Assembly: GCA_021646415.1 (NCBI GenBank)
Contig: SOEU01000012.1
Coordinates: 1-64,000 of the forward strand
Length of the DNA: 64,000 nt
Direction of reading: 5' to 3'
From: Candidatus Brocadia sp.
Lineage (GTDB): Bacteria > Planctomycetota > Brocadiia > Brocadiales > Brocadiaceae
Both the position numbers and the translations under genes were made by a program. Position 1 is the first letter of the stretch, and each line of letters opens with the position of its first letter. A model generated the notes under the pieces. It did no database searches, was not told the DNA's origin, and was given only the letters and a program-made list of their open reading frames with translations. Positions 34,065 to 44,585 of the stretch are shown piece after piece.

Positions 34065-34267
34065 AGAATAACCTCGTAAAAATTTTACAAACCAAGAAAT
34101 CTGACTTCCGCTTTTCCTGCAGGCACTGCAACTTCACCTGTTATCTCGGAAATGGTTTTTACACCCTTTCGCTGACCCAAACTACTGGCGGTTTCCCTCC
34201 TCTATTTTTATGGTGTTGAACTCGATTCATAACTATAGCAAAGTAATGGAATATTACAACAAAATAC

Positions 34268-35731
34268 TTAAAAGAATTTGTTCATGGCCTCCGCCCTTGC
34301 CATATCCCTTTTGTACAATTCCATTTCACTCAGATTATCTCCAAACAGCCTGTTTTTTAGCCTCAGGAACGGCCTCCTGAAATAATGCCGGTAATAATAG
34401 GCAAGGGGGTAATTTTTAATGAAGGCTGGTGTGGTGCAAATATAATTGGCGTATTTTTTGTTGTATTTCCATCTGAGAAACTGGAGGTCTTCCGGCCCTA
34501 AATGATTTGTTTTGACATTCGCCCAAAAGCAGTTGTAGCGACTATAGTCATATCTATTTGTTATCAGTCCGGCATTCAGTAACTCTTTACGCATACCCGT
34601 TTTGGGATAAGGTGTTAGTATCTGATCTGCAAAAAAATCTATATGCAAATCTACAAAGAATTCATAATTTCTTGCAATGTCTTCTTCCTTGTCATTGGGG
34701 TTCCCGATGATCATACCACCCACAATCATGATATCGTGTTCATGCAATCGCTTGACGGCAAGTTTGGTTTTTTCAATGATATTTCCCTTCTTCATAAGCC
34801 TCAGATTTTCTTCTGAGACATTTTCAATACCAAGGAATACGATTCGAAAACCCGCCTTGGCCATCTTTTCCACAAGGGTATTCGAGGAAGCGATCCCGGT
34901 ACTGCTTGCCTGGATGATATAGCAAATATCATTATGGCCAGCATCAACGATAGCATCACAAAGGGTCTCAAATCCTTTGATATCTAACGTAAAATTGTCA
35001 TCCGAAAAGACAATGAAGTTTGCACCATGCTGCTTGGCATTGGCAATATCCGCAAGTATCCTTTCAATGCCAAATCTTCGGAATGTTTTTCCGTACATCT
35101 TATCCATACTGCAAAAATTACAGGGCATAACGCATCCACGGGAGGATTCCACGATGTCGAGGGTAAAACCATAATATCGATACCCCTTCCATATCCTTTT
35201 GGAACGATCCGGAATTTTTATCTTCGTCAGGTCTTCCAAAGGACGCGGAGGATTGTGGATGAAACAACCTTCATTCCGGAATGAAACACCACAGATACCT
35301 TCTATGGCTCTTTCACCGTTTATGGCCTCTACTAATTCATGAAAGCACAAATCCCCTTCACCCCGAATAAGAAAGTCAAAAGGGTCAGACTCTTCACTCT
35401 TGCATATTTCATCGTACATGAGCGTAGCATGGTAGCCGCCTAAAACAATCTTAATATTATTATTGAGACCCTTTATAAGACTGGCTATTCTCCGGGCTGT
35501 GGCAAATTGGAAGCTCATTGCCGTTAGTCCAACGATGTCTGGCCGATACTTTGCGATCAATTCCCTGACGGTTTCATTAACCCGGTCTCTCCGCAATATA
35601 AGATCGGCTATATAAACGTTATGACCCTCAATATTACCCGCAATCGATGAGATGGCAAGGTTAGGTGGCTTCCACCGCTTTGCATTAAAGTGAGGGGCAC
35701 AATCTGGCATGGACATTAACAGTATATTCAT
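34268..35731 (-). CDS. B12-binding radical SAM protein (class B)
   Basis: Residues ~30-140 form a cobalamin-binding Rossmann-like domain (NIEGHNVYIADLILRRDRVN, IVLGGYHATLMYDEI), without the DxHxxG base-on motif. The radical SAM cluster is CVMPCNFCS (Cx3Cx2C) at about 204-211. A C-terminal ~110-residue extension is unassigned. Such enzymes do methylations, ring contractions or C-C bond chemistry; the hopanoid/ladderane type is a possibility in this bacterial group but cannot be proved from the sequence. Cobalamin would come from the Cob genes in this window. Confidence 0.85.
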   Translation of the reverse strand: MNILLMSMPDCAPHFNAKRWKPPNLAISSIAGNIEGHNVYIADLILRRDRVNETVRELIAKYRPDIVGLTAMSFQFATARRIASLIKGLNNNIKIVLGGYHATLMYDEICKSEESDPFDFLIRGEGDLCFHELVEAINGERAIEGICGVSFRNEGCFIHNPPRPLEDLTKIKIPDRSKRIWKGYRYYGFTLDIVESSRGCVMPCNFCSMDKMYGKTFRRFGIERILADIANAKQHGANFIVFSDDNFTLDIKGFETLCDAIVDAGHNDICYIIQASSTGIASSNTLVEKMAKAGFRIVFLGIENVSEENLRLMKKGNIIEKTKLAVKRLHEHDIMIVGGMIIGNPNDKEEDIARNYEFFVDLHIDFFADQILTPYPKTGMRKELLNAGLITNRYDYSRYNCFWANVKTNHLGPEDLQFLRWKYNKKYANYICTTPAFIKNYPLAYYYRHYFRRPFLRLKNRLFGDNLSEMELYKRDMARAEAMNKFF

Positions 35732-35975
35732 TGATTACCTTGTTAAAACAAAAGAAAATATAAGATAACTACCGATGTATCAAATATTTATACTTCACGA
35801 ACAACTTAAATATGTACATTTTTCAACAATTATTTCAATGAGTTTTATAATATCAACACTTAAACGATTTGTAAATAAACTTGTAAAACCTATGAGTTGA
35901 AAGATTGATATGCAATAAATGAATTTCTACGCAGTTGGGATAAGAACCTGGAATGACTATTTGCGATGTGAATTT

Positions 35976-38630
35976 CTAAAAGATCACCAAAGGAGTGGAA
36001 AATAAATTTGATGACTCTTTATTATCACGAGCCATGCATACTTTATCCTGCGCCATTTTCCGTTCAAGCATTTCGGCAGGCAAGGGTTTACAGAATAAAT
36101 ATCCTTGAACCTCATCACATTGCAGTTGTTTGAGTAATGAGAGTTGGTCATCAGTCTCAACCCCTTCAGCAATAACCTTGAATTTCAGGCTCTGTGCCAT
36201 AGCAATTACAGATGCCACGATCGCCTTATCATCATTATTTTTCACGATATCTCGAACAAAATACGGACTAAATTTAAGCTTGTTGATAGGGAACATCTTG
36301 AGATAACGTAAAGAAGAAAAACCCTCACCAAAATCGTCAATAGCGATTTGAATCCCCAAGCCGCTCAAACTTTTTACTTTCTGAATAGTAGTTTCAATAT
36401 CTTGCATAGCTATACTTTCCGTAATTTCAAGTCCTAGTAACTGAGGATCTAAACCTGTTTTTTCCAGTATTGACTGTACTTTTTCCAACAAGTTTTGCTC
36501 CTGAAACGTATGCGCTGAAAGGTTTACAGCCACGCATATAGGCTGAAATCCGGCATCTTGCCATGCCTTGTTTTGTGTACAGGCGGTTTGCAACACCAAT
36601 TCATCTAAAGAAACAATCAGCCTTGTGTCTTCCGCATACGAGAGAAACTCTGGCGGAGAAATAATCCCACGATCAGGGTGCTGCCATCGTACCAATGCTT
36701 CCATACCAATTATTTGTCCGGTATTAATGTCCATTTGAGGTTGATAGTATACTACAAATTCCCTGCGATTCAGTGCCCGGCGGAGCTCTGTCTCCATCGT
36801 CATCCTTTTAAAAGATTTGACATGCATTGCCGGAATGAAAAACTGATAGTTGTTTCTTCCCTGCTCCTTGGCATCATACATGGCAATATCGGCATTCTTC
36901 AGCAGTGTCTCAACATCTTTACCGTTATCGGGATAGAGGGCTACCCCGATACTTGCGGTAGCATAGAGTTCGTGTCTATCGATCACCCACTTCTGTTTGA
37001 AGACATTGAGGATTTTACGCGCAATATTGTGCACATCTTCCACGCGAGTAATTCCTGTTATCAGCAAAGAGAATTCATCACCGCCAAGTCGGGCAACAGT
37101 ATCCCCTTCACGTACACATTTCCTCAGTTTTTCAGCAATACGGTACAGCAACTGGTCTCCAAAGGTATGTCCCATTGTATCGTTAATAATCTTGAACCTG
37201 TCCAGGTCAAGAAACATTACGGCCAGCTTTTCTTTCGTACGATGTGCCTGAGCTATCGCTAGAGTAAGACGATCATTGAACAATAATCTGTTGGACAAGT
37301 TGGTAAGGGGATCGTGAAAGGCTATGTGTTTGATTTTTTCTTCAGATTGTTTGCGCTCGGTGATATCCCTGAAAATACCCATCAAATATGTTTTTCCTGC
37401 AATGGTTATCAGTGACGAGTTAATATCAACATAAAAAATACTGTTGTCTTTTCTTTTCACCGGCATATCTCTGGCAAATGTATTTTCACTTTTCGAGTAC
37501 TTTTCAAACTCATCCATTACTTGAGATAAAGCTTCCCTGGGATGAATATCCATAACTGTGAGTTTTTCCAGCTCTTCCATGGTATAACCCAGCATCCGGC
37601 AAATCTTTTTATTCCCCGTATAGAGTCTTTTGGTCTCCACATCTACCATGAGTATTCCGTCATTTGCGCTGTTAAATATGGCCTTAAATCTACTTTCCGA
37701 TTTAATGAGCTCCTCCTGATTTTGTTTGTGAACAATGCCAAGGGCGATTATATCTGCAACTGATGCCAGTGCCTTGAGTGTAAATTCGGTAAGAAGATTA
37801 CGGGAAAACATGACCATAACGCCGATCAGATGATTCCCTATAATCAGAGGATATCCGGCAAAGGAGACCATTCCCTCCCGTTTAGCCCAATTCTTGTCAC
37901 TAACATCCGGATCATCAATAACAGAGTTTGTCAGATGGGATTTGCGCTCCCGGGCAATACGCCCGATCTCGAATTTGCCAAACGGTATTCGGCTATGGAA
38001 ACCGTTTACGTGAGTATACATACCGGCACTGGCCTGCAATTCCAAAACATTTTCTTTTTCGTTAAGTGTCCAGATACGCGCAAACGCTGCACCAAGATGA
38101 TTAACTACTGCCTCTGCACAATAGCATAAAATTTCCTGTAAAGTGCTACCCCTGGTAAGCGCAATGCTTACATCTTTGACAAATGTAGTCAGACGCATCC
38201 GTTCCGCCAATTCAATCGTTCGCTTCTGTTCTGTTATATCTCGCCAGATGCTCATAATGACACCAGCATCCTCAGTTCCAACCCTCTCAATAAAAGAAAC
38301 ATTAACGCTGAGGTATCTTACCCCATTGCATGACGTTAAAACAAACTCTACATCATGGCACGAACCTTCGACGTGAACGCGATTCTCCATTTCAACCCAG
38401 CGTTTTGGCCCATCGGAACTAATCTGCTCTAACCAGAGGAATAAGTTTGTTTCGAGCACCTCACATCGGTGCTTCCCAAAGAAATCGCAAAATGCCTCGT
38501 TGACTACTATGATATTGTGCGTTACGTCAGTAATAACAATCCCATCGGTCGATGCACGCAGCAGCGTTTCAAAAAATTCAATTGTCCGCTGTGATACCTC
38601 AATTTTGCTTTGATCATACAGTTCACTCAT
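35976..38630 (-). CDS. PAS-GAF-PAS-GGDEF-EAL signalling protein
   Basis: Cyclic-di-GMP turnover enzyme, 884 residues. Order: PAS at ~15-130 (GIVITDVTHNIIVVNEAFCD), GAF at ~140-300, PAS at ~310-430 (NDGILMVDVETKRLYTGNKK), GGDEF at ~440-600 with intact active site VARLGGDEFSLLI, and EAL at ~615-865 with MEALVRW and IDDFGEGFSSLRYLKMFPIN. Both catalytic domains look intact, so net activity cannot be told. The GAF and PAS domains suggest sensing of small ligands or redox state. It overlaps the molybdoenzyme gene by 4 bp (ATGA), so both are co-translated. Confidence 0.93.
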   Translation of the reverse strand: MSELYDQSKIEVSQRTIEFFETLLRASTDGIVITDVTHNIIVVNEAFCDFFGKHRCEVLETNLFLWLEQISSDGPKRWVEMENRVHVEGSCHDVEFVLTSCNGVRYLSVNVSFIERVGTEDAGVIMSIWRDITEQKRTIELAERMRLTTFVKDVSIALTRGSTLQEILCYCAEAVVNHLGAAFARIWTLNEKENVLELQASAGMYTHVNGFHSRIPFGKFEIGRIARERKSHLTNSVIDDPDVSDKNWAKREGMVSFAGYPLIIGNHLIGVMVMFSRNLLTEFTLKALASVADIIALGIVHKQNQEELIKSESRFKAIFNSANDGILMVDVETKRLYTGNKKICRMLGYTMEELEKLTVMDIHPREALSQVMDEFEKYSKSENTFARDMPVKRKDNSIFYVDINSSLITIAGKTYLMGIFRDITERKQSEEKIKHIAFHDPLTNLSNRLLFNDRLTLAIAQAHRTKEKLAVMFLDLDRFKIINDTMGHTFGDQLLYRIAEKLRKCVREGDTVARLGGDEFSLLITGITRVEDVHNIARKILNVFKQKWVIDRHELYATASIGVALYPDNGKDVETLLKNADIAMYDAKEQGRNNYQFFIPAMHVKSFKRMTMETELRRALNRREFVVYYQPQMDINTGQIIGMEALVRWQHPDRGIISPPEFLSYAEDTRLIVSLDELVLQTACTQNKAWQDAGFQPICVAVNLSAHTFQEQNLLEKVQSILEKTGLDPQLLGLEITESIAMQDIETTIQKVKSLSGLGIQIAIDDFGEGFSSLRYLKMFPINKLKFSPYFVRDIVKNNDDKAIVASVIAMAQSLKFKVIAEGVETDDQLSLLKQLQCDEVQGYLFCKPLPAEMLERKMAQDKVCMARDNKESSNLFSTPLVIF

Positions 38631-40753
38631 AACAATCCTTTGTCATCGGTGTATACAATTTTAGTTACCTTAACTGCACAGTACTTGAATTCCGGTTGCT
38701 TTGAATGAATATCGTAAATCGGGTTACAGACAAGGTTCGCAAGTTTATCATTGCCTGCGGCAGATGCACTGCCATAATGGAAATTCATGTAGACCGTGCC
38801 AGCAAGTACACGATCTCTGACAGAGGCAACTCCTTTGACATTGCCCTGACGTGAAGATATCTCAACCGCGTCACCTTCAGCAATTCCAAGATGGGCAGCA
38901 TCAACCGGGTGAATCTCTACCAAATTATCCGGCGCAACATTATTAAGACTAGCAACACGACTGGTACGGGTACCCGTATTGAAGTGACAGGCAAGACGCC
39001 CGGTAATAAGAACAAAGGGATATTCATTGTCTGCCATTTCTGCTGGCTCCCTGTAATCACGGGCAAGGAGTGCAGCGCGACCGTCCGGTCTGGAAAATCG
39101 CAGATCAGTAAATAACCTCGGCGTACCAGGGTGATCAGCTTCCGGACAGGGCAGTTGAGGACCTATTTTATCACGGAGACGGTTGTAACTCACACCGCTC
39201 ATATCACACATACGCCCGCGTGAGATTCCCCTCCATTCCTCGAATACTTCTTCTGGTGAGGCATAAGGAAATTCTTTGTGAAATCCCATTGCTCTGGCTA
39301 TCATCCAGATGATCTCACAATCAGACTTTGCCACTCCAGGCGGTTCAACAATCTTTTCTGTCAGTTCAACACGCCTTTCCGAAGAAATAAGCGTACCTGT
39401 CTTTTCGCACCACTGGGCGCCAGCGAGGATTACGTCTGCCAGCAGTGTCGTTTCGGTGGGATGAAATATGTCCTGAACAACAAGGAGTTCCGCCTTTGAA
39501 AGTCCTTCTTCCACCCATCGCGTATGGGGAAGGGATGCCGCTGGATTGGAAGACATGACCCATAGCGCGCGCACTTTACCAGAATGGAGACCATGAATAA
39601 TTTCAATGATTGAGTGACCAGGTGTAGGCTGAATTTTTTCGGCTGGAATGCCCCAAAATTCGGCTATCTCTTGCCTGTGCCTGAGATTGGTAATCATTCG
39701 CATGCCTGGCAGAAGATGTGATAGCGCCCCAACCCAGCGACAGCCCATGGTGTTAGCTTCGCCTGTGATTGAGAGTGGACCTGCTCCGGGACGACAAAAA
39801 TCACCTGTCAACAATGATAAATTATGCAGAGTGTTATTTTTGAAAACTGCTTGTGGCGATTGGTTGTAACCCTGGAACCAAAAGGTTAACATCGTTTTCG
39901 CTTTCCCAATGATCCGTGCGGCCTCGTAAATTTGATTCTCCGGACAACCGGTAATCTGAGCAACAAGAGACGGATGGTATTTTCCCACCTTTTCTTTGAG
40001 ATCACTAAATCCAGAAGTATAATGTTTTACAAATTCTTTATTAATAAGACCCTCTTCCAAAAGCACATGAGCAATGGCATTATTCAGGGCAACGTCCGTA
40101 CCTGGTCTGAGCTGAAGATGGATATCAGCTATCGAGGCGGTCTCTGTTCTTCGAGGATCAACGACAATAATCTTTGCGGCATTTTTCTTCCTTGCGGAGT
40201 AAATACGTCTGAATAAAACAGGTAATGATACTGCCATATTATTGCCTGCAATAAAGAACAGATCGGCATCTTCAATGTCGGAATAACAAGTGGGTGGCGC
40301 ATCGGCACCGAGAGTAGAAATAAATCCCATTGCCGTACTCGCCATGCACAAACGGGCAGTACTTTCCACATTATTAGAACCAATAGCCCCTTTCATGAGT
40401 TTGTTTATGAGGTAGTACTCTTCGTTAAAACAAGCCGCACCACCAAAGAATGCGATTGAATCTGGGCCGTGTTCCCTGATGATTCGGTTGAACCCGTTCG
40501 CTACATGCTCAAAAACCTCATCCCAGCCTGCAGGTACTAACTCATCATTACGGCGAATCATTGGCCGGGCCAACCTTCCCTTTGTAGTGAAAAGTGGTGG
40601 GTAATTGGCAGGCAATGCACAAATGTCCCCGTCGTTAACGGGATGACCCTTCATTCCCTGGACTTTAATAATCTTTCGTTCTTCGAACCCCACCATCAGG
40701 CCACAGCCGAAGCCACAGTAAGGGCAGGTTGATTTCTTCCATTGAATGGCCAT
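38627..40753 (-). CDS. Molybdopterin oxidoreductase, NasA/NarB-like
   Basis: Mo/W-bis-PGD enzyme of the DMSO-reductase family, 708 residues. The 4Fe-4S motif is CPYCGFGCGLMVG with the fourth Cys at GDICALP. The Mo ligand region VESTARLCMAS has Cys, not Ser or Sec. The region FWFQGYNQSPQAVFKNNTLH and TGEANTMGCRWVGALSHLLP is closest to assimilatory nitrate reductases or formate-dehydrogenase-like members. The C-terminal domain (FHYGSASAAGNDKLANLV) completes the fold. No signal peptide is seen, so it is cytoplasmic. Substrate is not certain. No electron-transfer subunit is adjacent. Confidence 0.88.
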   Translation of the reverse strand: MAIQWKKSTCPYCGFGCGLMVGFEERKIIKVQGMKGHPVNDGDICALPANYPPLFTTKGRLARPMIRRNDELVPAGWDEVFEHVANGFNRIIREHGPDSIAFFGGAACFNEEYYLINKLMKGAIGSNNVESTARLCMASTAMGFISTLGADAPPTCYSDIEDADLFFIAGNNMAVSLPVLFRRIYSARKKNAAKIIVVDPRRTETASIADIHLQLRPGTDVALNNAIAHVLLEEGLINKEFVKHYTSGFSDLKEKVGKYHPSLVAQITGCPENQIYEAARIIGKAKTMLTFWFQGYNQSPQAVFKNNTLHNLSLLTGDFCRPGAGPLSITGEANTMGCRWVGALSHLLPGMRMITNLRHRQEIAEFWGIPAEKIQPTPGHSIIEIIHGLHSGKVRALWVMSSNPAASLPHTRWVEEGLSKAELLVVQDIFHPTETTLLADVILAGAQWCEKTGTLISSERRVELTEKIVEPPGVAKSDCEIIWMIARAMGFHKEFPYASPEEVFEEWRGISRGRMCDMSGVSYNRLRDKIGPQLPCPEADHPGTPRLFTDLRFSRPDGRAALLARDYREPAEMADNEYPFVLITGRLACHFNTGTRTSRVASLNNVAPDNLVEIHPVDAAHLGIAEGDAVEISSRQGNVKGVASVRDRVLAGTVYMNFHYGSASAAGNDKLANLVCNPIYDIHSKQPEFKYCAVKVTKIVYTDDKGLL

Positions 40754-41199
40754 GTCAAAACCTCTCTTACTAAAACCAAACCAAGGAACACGATACTTGC
40801 TCCCAACCTCTGTTTGGGAACAAGCAAAAGTACCGCCGAGTACTTTAATTATTCCAAAACTGGTTTTTAATCCCTTATAAACTCGAAATTTTAAGACAGT
40901 AATGATTTCTATGACAACAGTGAATTAGAACAGCATCTACCTGATAAGGTAATTTACGTACCGTTAAGGACTTTTTTATCCCAAAATGCCAGAAATCTTA
41001 ATGACTAAGATAAGATGCCAGGGGTTGCTTAAAAAGTTTTCACTCCATAATATAGCTGTAGAGCAAAATGACATTTCGCTCTATATACTGTATATACAAA
41101 ATGATTTTTGCCAATTTCCCCGTATTGCTCAATGGTTTTTGAGAAGTTTCTGGTTTTCGCTTTCCTGCCATAGTTTCTCCCGGCGAAATACTACAATGA
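40754..41199. other. Intergenic region with two hairpins
   Basis: No gene was recognised. cttgctccca and tgggaacaag (40798-40825) form a near-perfect 10-bp stem. A second stem, tagagc/gctcta (about 41059-41084), encloses a 13-nt loop. They may be a terminator/repeat and an AT-rich regulatory hairpin. Confidence 0.4.
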
Positions 41200-41958
41200 C
41201 TATGGTATTTTAACCATATTTATCAACTCATCAATAGACGAGTATTTTTGGGGAAATTCTAGTTGAGGGCGCTCGAGGACTATGGTATCTATTCCTTCTT
41301 TAAGTGCCGCATGAATTTTTTCCAGTACCCCTCCTGCCTCCCCACTGTCTTTAGTTACCACCGTATTAATGTGATACTGTCTGAACATCGCCCGGTTCAG
41401 ATCCTCTGAAAACGGGCCATGCATGGCAATAATGTGGGTTGGCGGAATCCCCATATCCAGACATGAAACAATGTGTTCGGGCACAGGGAGGATACGCACA
41501 TACAATTCCTTTTCATCCTTCAGGAGGATAAATTTGGAGACGCTCGATATACCTGTCGTCAGAAATATTTTTTTTCCGAGTGTCCCGGACTTATCTACAG
41601 CCTCCGCCATTGTTTTAACCTTGTGGATCAAAGGATGTGTTGGAATTTCTATCCCCTGCCTTTCAAAACGGAGATATCGGGTATTGGTTTTTTTGCAGGC
41701 ATCCATGGCATTCTGAGACACCTCTATCGCATAGGGATGAGTAGCATCCACTACAATGTCTATTCCCTTTTCTTTGATTAACCGGGAAAATCCCTTTGCA
41801 TCCAAACGACCTTGCAGGCAAACGTTTTCCAAGCCCATCTGTTCAAACATCTTTTTGCCGTATTGCGTTGCAACAGTTGTCAGGATGCCCAATCTCTCTT
41901 CATGAAGCCTTCTGACAATCTCTTTGCCTTCTTCTGTACCTGATAGCACAAGGATCAT
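41200..41958 (-). CDS. cobK: Precorrin-6x reductase CobK/CbiJ
   Basis: NADPH-dependent reduction of precorrin-6A (or cobalt-precorrin-6A) in corrin-ring synthesis. The start MILVLSGTEEGKEIVRRLHE, the HPYAIEVSQNA motif and VTKDSGEAGGVLEKIHAALK are typical of the family. The length of 252 is normal. Other corrin genes are not adjacent, but CobU and CobS lie at 54.6-56.2 kb, so the host has B12 synthesis. Confidence 0.9.
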   Translation of the reverse strand: MILVLSGTEEGKEIVRRLHEERLGILTTVATQYGKKMFEQMGLENVCLQGRLDAKGFSRLIKEKGIDIVVDATHPYAIEVSQNAMDACKKTNTRYLRFERQGIEIPTHPLIHKVKTMAEAVDKSGTLGKKIFLTTGISSVSKFILLKDEKELYVRILPVPEHIVSCLDMGIPPTHIIAMHGPFSEDLNRAMFRQYHINTVVTKDSGEAGGVLEKIHAALKEGIDTIVLERPQLEFPQKYSSIDELINMVKIP

Positions 41959-42046
41959 GTTTTAATGCCACTTAGAAATTTTTCTATATCTCTTGTATTC
42001 GAAAGAATATCGTGAAGATATTGGGTAATACGTTTTTTTTCAACGT

Positions 42047-42271
42047 TCATCGATACGCCTCGCCAAAGATAAAATAATTAACCCTGTATTGATCTGATAT
42101 CCGTTCTCTATAATCAGTCCTCAATCCCCGATTTTTATCTACAATGAGAGGCGTTATGCGGTCTTTTTCGATTTGAGACACGATATGTATATTGTCTATT
42201 ATCTCTGAATCTATGAACTTGAACCTTTCTTCAGGCTTTGTTATAGTACAACAAATGAAATTTATGGTCAA
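42047..42271 (-). CDS. Possible small protein or remnant, 74 aa
   Basis: The frame FICCTITKPEERFKFIDSEI ... IPLIVDKNRGLRTDYRERIS is not low-complexity and looks protein-like, but no family was recognised. No strong Shine-Dalgarno is seen. It may be a truncated gene or chance, in a 340-bp gap. Confidence 0.2.
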   Translation of the reverse strand: MTINFICCTITKPEERFKFIDSEIIDNIHIVSQIEKDRITPLIVDKNRGLRTDYRERISDQYRVNYFIFGEAYR

Positions 42272-42298
42272 TTATAAAACTATCTTCCTGAAATAATT

Positions 42299-43360
42299 AT
42301 GATCATTATCAAATCCCGGCTTTTCTACAAAATCGGTGTATCAATTTTCCTCTTTTTAAAACTTCGATGGAGGGACCTTTTCAAACTTCTTTTAGCAAAA
42401 CCAAAGACAAAAGTACCAAATCGCAACCACATCCAGAACATTTTCAAGGAGGAGAATAAGGCACTTGTCTCCATTGTTCAGGGTGATGATATTTATGCAA
42501 TGCTGAGGAAAGGACTGGAACTCCTGGGTGGATTGGAAAAGTTAGATATTCAGGGCAAAACTGTCCTTATAAAACCCAATATCGTCAACCGTTATCCGAG
42601 CCCTGCCAATACAAATCCGCTACTCATAAAGTATCTCACAAAACTCCTGCACGAGTCCGGGGCTTCCAAAATATTTGTAGGTGATATGTCTGCAATATAT
42701 GCGCTTCCAACGAAGAAAAATGCCATGAAATCAGGCATATGGGAGGTTATTCAAACAGAAGAAGTGACATTTGTCCCCTTTGAGGATCATGGATGGGTAG
42801 AGGTAGAAATACCCAATGGAAGATTCGTAAAAAATGCAATTGTATCAGAGATTATTTATCATGTTGATAGGGTTATCAACGTCCCTGTCATTAAGACTCA
42901 TAGCTTTGCCAATTATTCCATATCACTCAAAAACTTCATTGGGGCTATTCATGCACAACAACGTCCTTACTTTATTGCACCTGAATTTTGGGACGAGGTC
43001 GTTGCTGAACTGAATGTAGCCTATACACCCCACCTCAATATTCTGGATGGAACAAAGATTTTTATAAAGAAGGGTCCTACGAGGGGAACTGTAGCCTCAC
43101 CGAACCTTATTGCTATTACCGGAGACAGAATCGCGGCCGATGTCGTAGGACTGAGCATTATTAAAGCATTCGGAGGAGAGGAAAAAATCAGCAATAAAAG
43201 TGTGTGGGAACAACGGCAGGTTAAAAGGGCTATCGAACTGCATCTTGGTGTCAGTAGTTCTTCCGAGTTAAAAATTGTATCCAGGTGTCTCGGTACCAAT
43301 AAACCCAATTATGAAAAACTTATTAAGGAGATCCAACACTATTTGAATAAACAAACATGA
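42299..43360 (+). CDS. DUF362 family protein without ferredoxin domain
   Basis: The core DUF362 features are IQGKTVLIKPNIVNRYPSPA, NVPVIKTHSFANYSISLKNF and TGDRIAADVVGLSIIKAFGG. The N-terminus has a hydrophobic stretch (LFYKIGVSIFLFLKL) that may anchor the protein to the membrane. No iron-sulfur motif is present. It overlaps the LhgO-like oxidase gene by 4 bp, so both are co-translated. Function of the domain is unknown. Confidence 0.8.
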   Translation: MIIIKSRLFYKIGVSIFLFLKLRWRDLFKLLLAKPKTKVPNRNHIQNIFKEENKALVSIVQGDDIYAMLRKGLELLGGLEKLDIQGKTVLIKPNIVNRYPSPANTNPLLIKYLTKLLHESGASKIFVGDMSAIYALPTKKNAMKSGIWEVIQTEEVTFVPFEDHGWVEVEIPNGRFVKNAIVSEIIYHVDRVINVPVIKTHSFANYSISLKNFIGAIHAQQRPYFIAPEFWDEVVAELNVAYTPHLNILDGTKIFIKKGPTRGTVASPNLIAITGDRIAADVVGLSIIKAFGGEEKISNKSVWEQRQVKRAIELHLGVSSSSELKIVSRCLGTNKPNYEKLIKEIQHYLNKQT

Positions 43361-44568
43361 TAACAACCGATATATTAATCGTTGGAGGTGGAATTGTAGG
43401 TATTTCCATTGCCAAAGAGCTAACGAGCAGGTATCCAGATTTAAATATTACATTGATAGAAAAAGAAGCCACGGTGGCATGTCATGCAAGTGGAAGAAAT
43501 AGCGGGGTACTTCATGCCGGTTTTTATTATACACCTGACAGTCTCAAGGCAAAATTTACCGTAGAAGGAAATAGGCTTTTAACCGATTATTGTTTAAAGC
43601 ATAATCTTACCATAAATAGATGCGGAAAAATTGTAGTCGCAAAGGATGAAAAGGAACTCGAAGGTATTTTTGAGCTAAAAAGGCGTGGAGATAAAAATGG
43701 TGTAGAACTAGAGATAGTAGATGAAAAAAGATTTACAGAACTTGAACCAAATGCCAGGACTTTTGATAAGGCCTTATATTCACCGACAACTTCAGTCGTA
43801 AATCCCTCCGAAGTTGTCGAACATATCGCTCAGAATTTAAAAGGAAATGTAAAAATCTTACTTAAAGAAAAGTTTATAAAAAGAGACGATGTCTCCACAG
43901 TGAGTACGAATACACAAAAAATAAAATTTAAACATTTAATCAATTCAGCAGGCTTATACGCTGATAAAATAGCCCATCAATTTGGGATCGGGCAAAAATA
44001 CACCTTAATTCCTTTCAAAGGTCTATACCTGGAATACAAAGACAGTACTTTAATTCGCAAACATATCTATCCTGTACCCAATTTAAAAAATCCATTCCTT
44101 GGTGTCCATTTTACCATAACTGCGGCCGGGAAAGTTAAGATAGGCCCAACATCAATTCCTGCCTTCTGGAGGGAAAATTATCAAGGCCTTTCGAATTTTA
44201 GCCTGAATGAATTCTTTGAAGTGTTATTTCATGAGGCAAAGCTTTTTGTCACCAATGCCTTCAATTTTAGGAGTTTAGCCTTTGAAGAAATGAAAAAACA
44301 TTACCGGAATTATTTTATACAGCAGGCGTTACATTTAGTAAAAAAGATAGACACAAAGAATTTCGGCAACTACCTGAACCCAGGCATACGGGCACAATTA
44401 TTAGACACAGAAACCCTGAAATTAGTGATGGATTTTGTCGTCGAACACGGGGAAAATTCCATACACATATTAAATGCTGTTTCACCGGCATTTACCTCAG
44501 CCTTTTCGTTTAGTAAATTTATTGTTGATGAAGTGGAAAAGAGAATGGGACTTAAAACTACACTGTAG
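43357..44568 (+). CDS. lhgO: L-2-hydroxyglutarate dehydrogenase/oxidase-like flavoprotein
   Basis: FAD-dependent oxidoreductase of the DAO family. The dinucleotide fold is DILIVGGGIVGISIAKELTS, and the LhgO marker is ACHASGRNSGVLHAGFYYTP. A second motif, LINSAGLYADKIAHQFGI, and HFTITAAGKVKIGPTSIPAF follow. The length of 403 matches LhgO. It oxidises L-2-hydroxyglutarate to 2-oxoglutarate in characterised bacteria. Gene pairing with DUF362 is notable. Confidence 0.85.
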   Translation: MITTDILIVGGGIVGISIAKELTSRYPDLNITLIEKEATVACHASGRNSGVLHAGFYYTPDSLKAKFTVEGNRLLTDYCLKHNLTINRCGKIVVAKDEKELEGIFELKRRGDKNGVELEIVDEKRFTELEPNARTFDKALYSPTTSVVNPSEVVEHIAQNLKGNVKILLKEKFIKRDDVSTVSTNTQKIKFKHLINSAGLYADKIAHQFGIGQKYTLIPFKGLYLEYKDSTLIRKHIYPVPNLKNPFLGVHFTITAAGKVKIGPTSIPAFWRENYQGLSNFSLNEFFEVLFHEAKLFVTNAFNFRSLAFEEMKKHYRNYFIQQALHLVKKIDTKNFGNYLNPGIRAQLLDTETLKLVMDFVVEHGENSIHILNAVSPAFTSAFSFSKFIVDEVEKRMGLKTTL

Positions 44569-44585
44569 CATTCATAACGCAGATT

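Noticed and set aside
36678-37262. Long + strand frame opposite the GGDEF-EAL gene
   Set aside because: It is a shadow of a well-supported coding region, without start signals or recognised domain.
38627-40753. Possible selenocysteine in the molybdoenzyme
   Set aside because: The Mo-ligand position is Cys (ARLCMAS) and the frame has no internal TGA.
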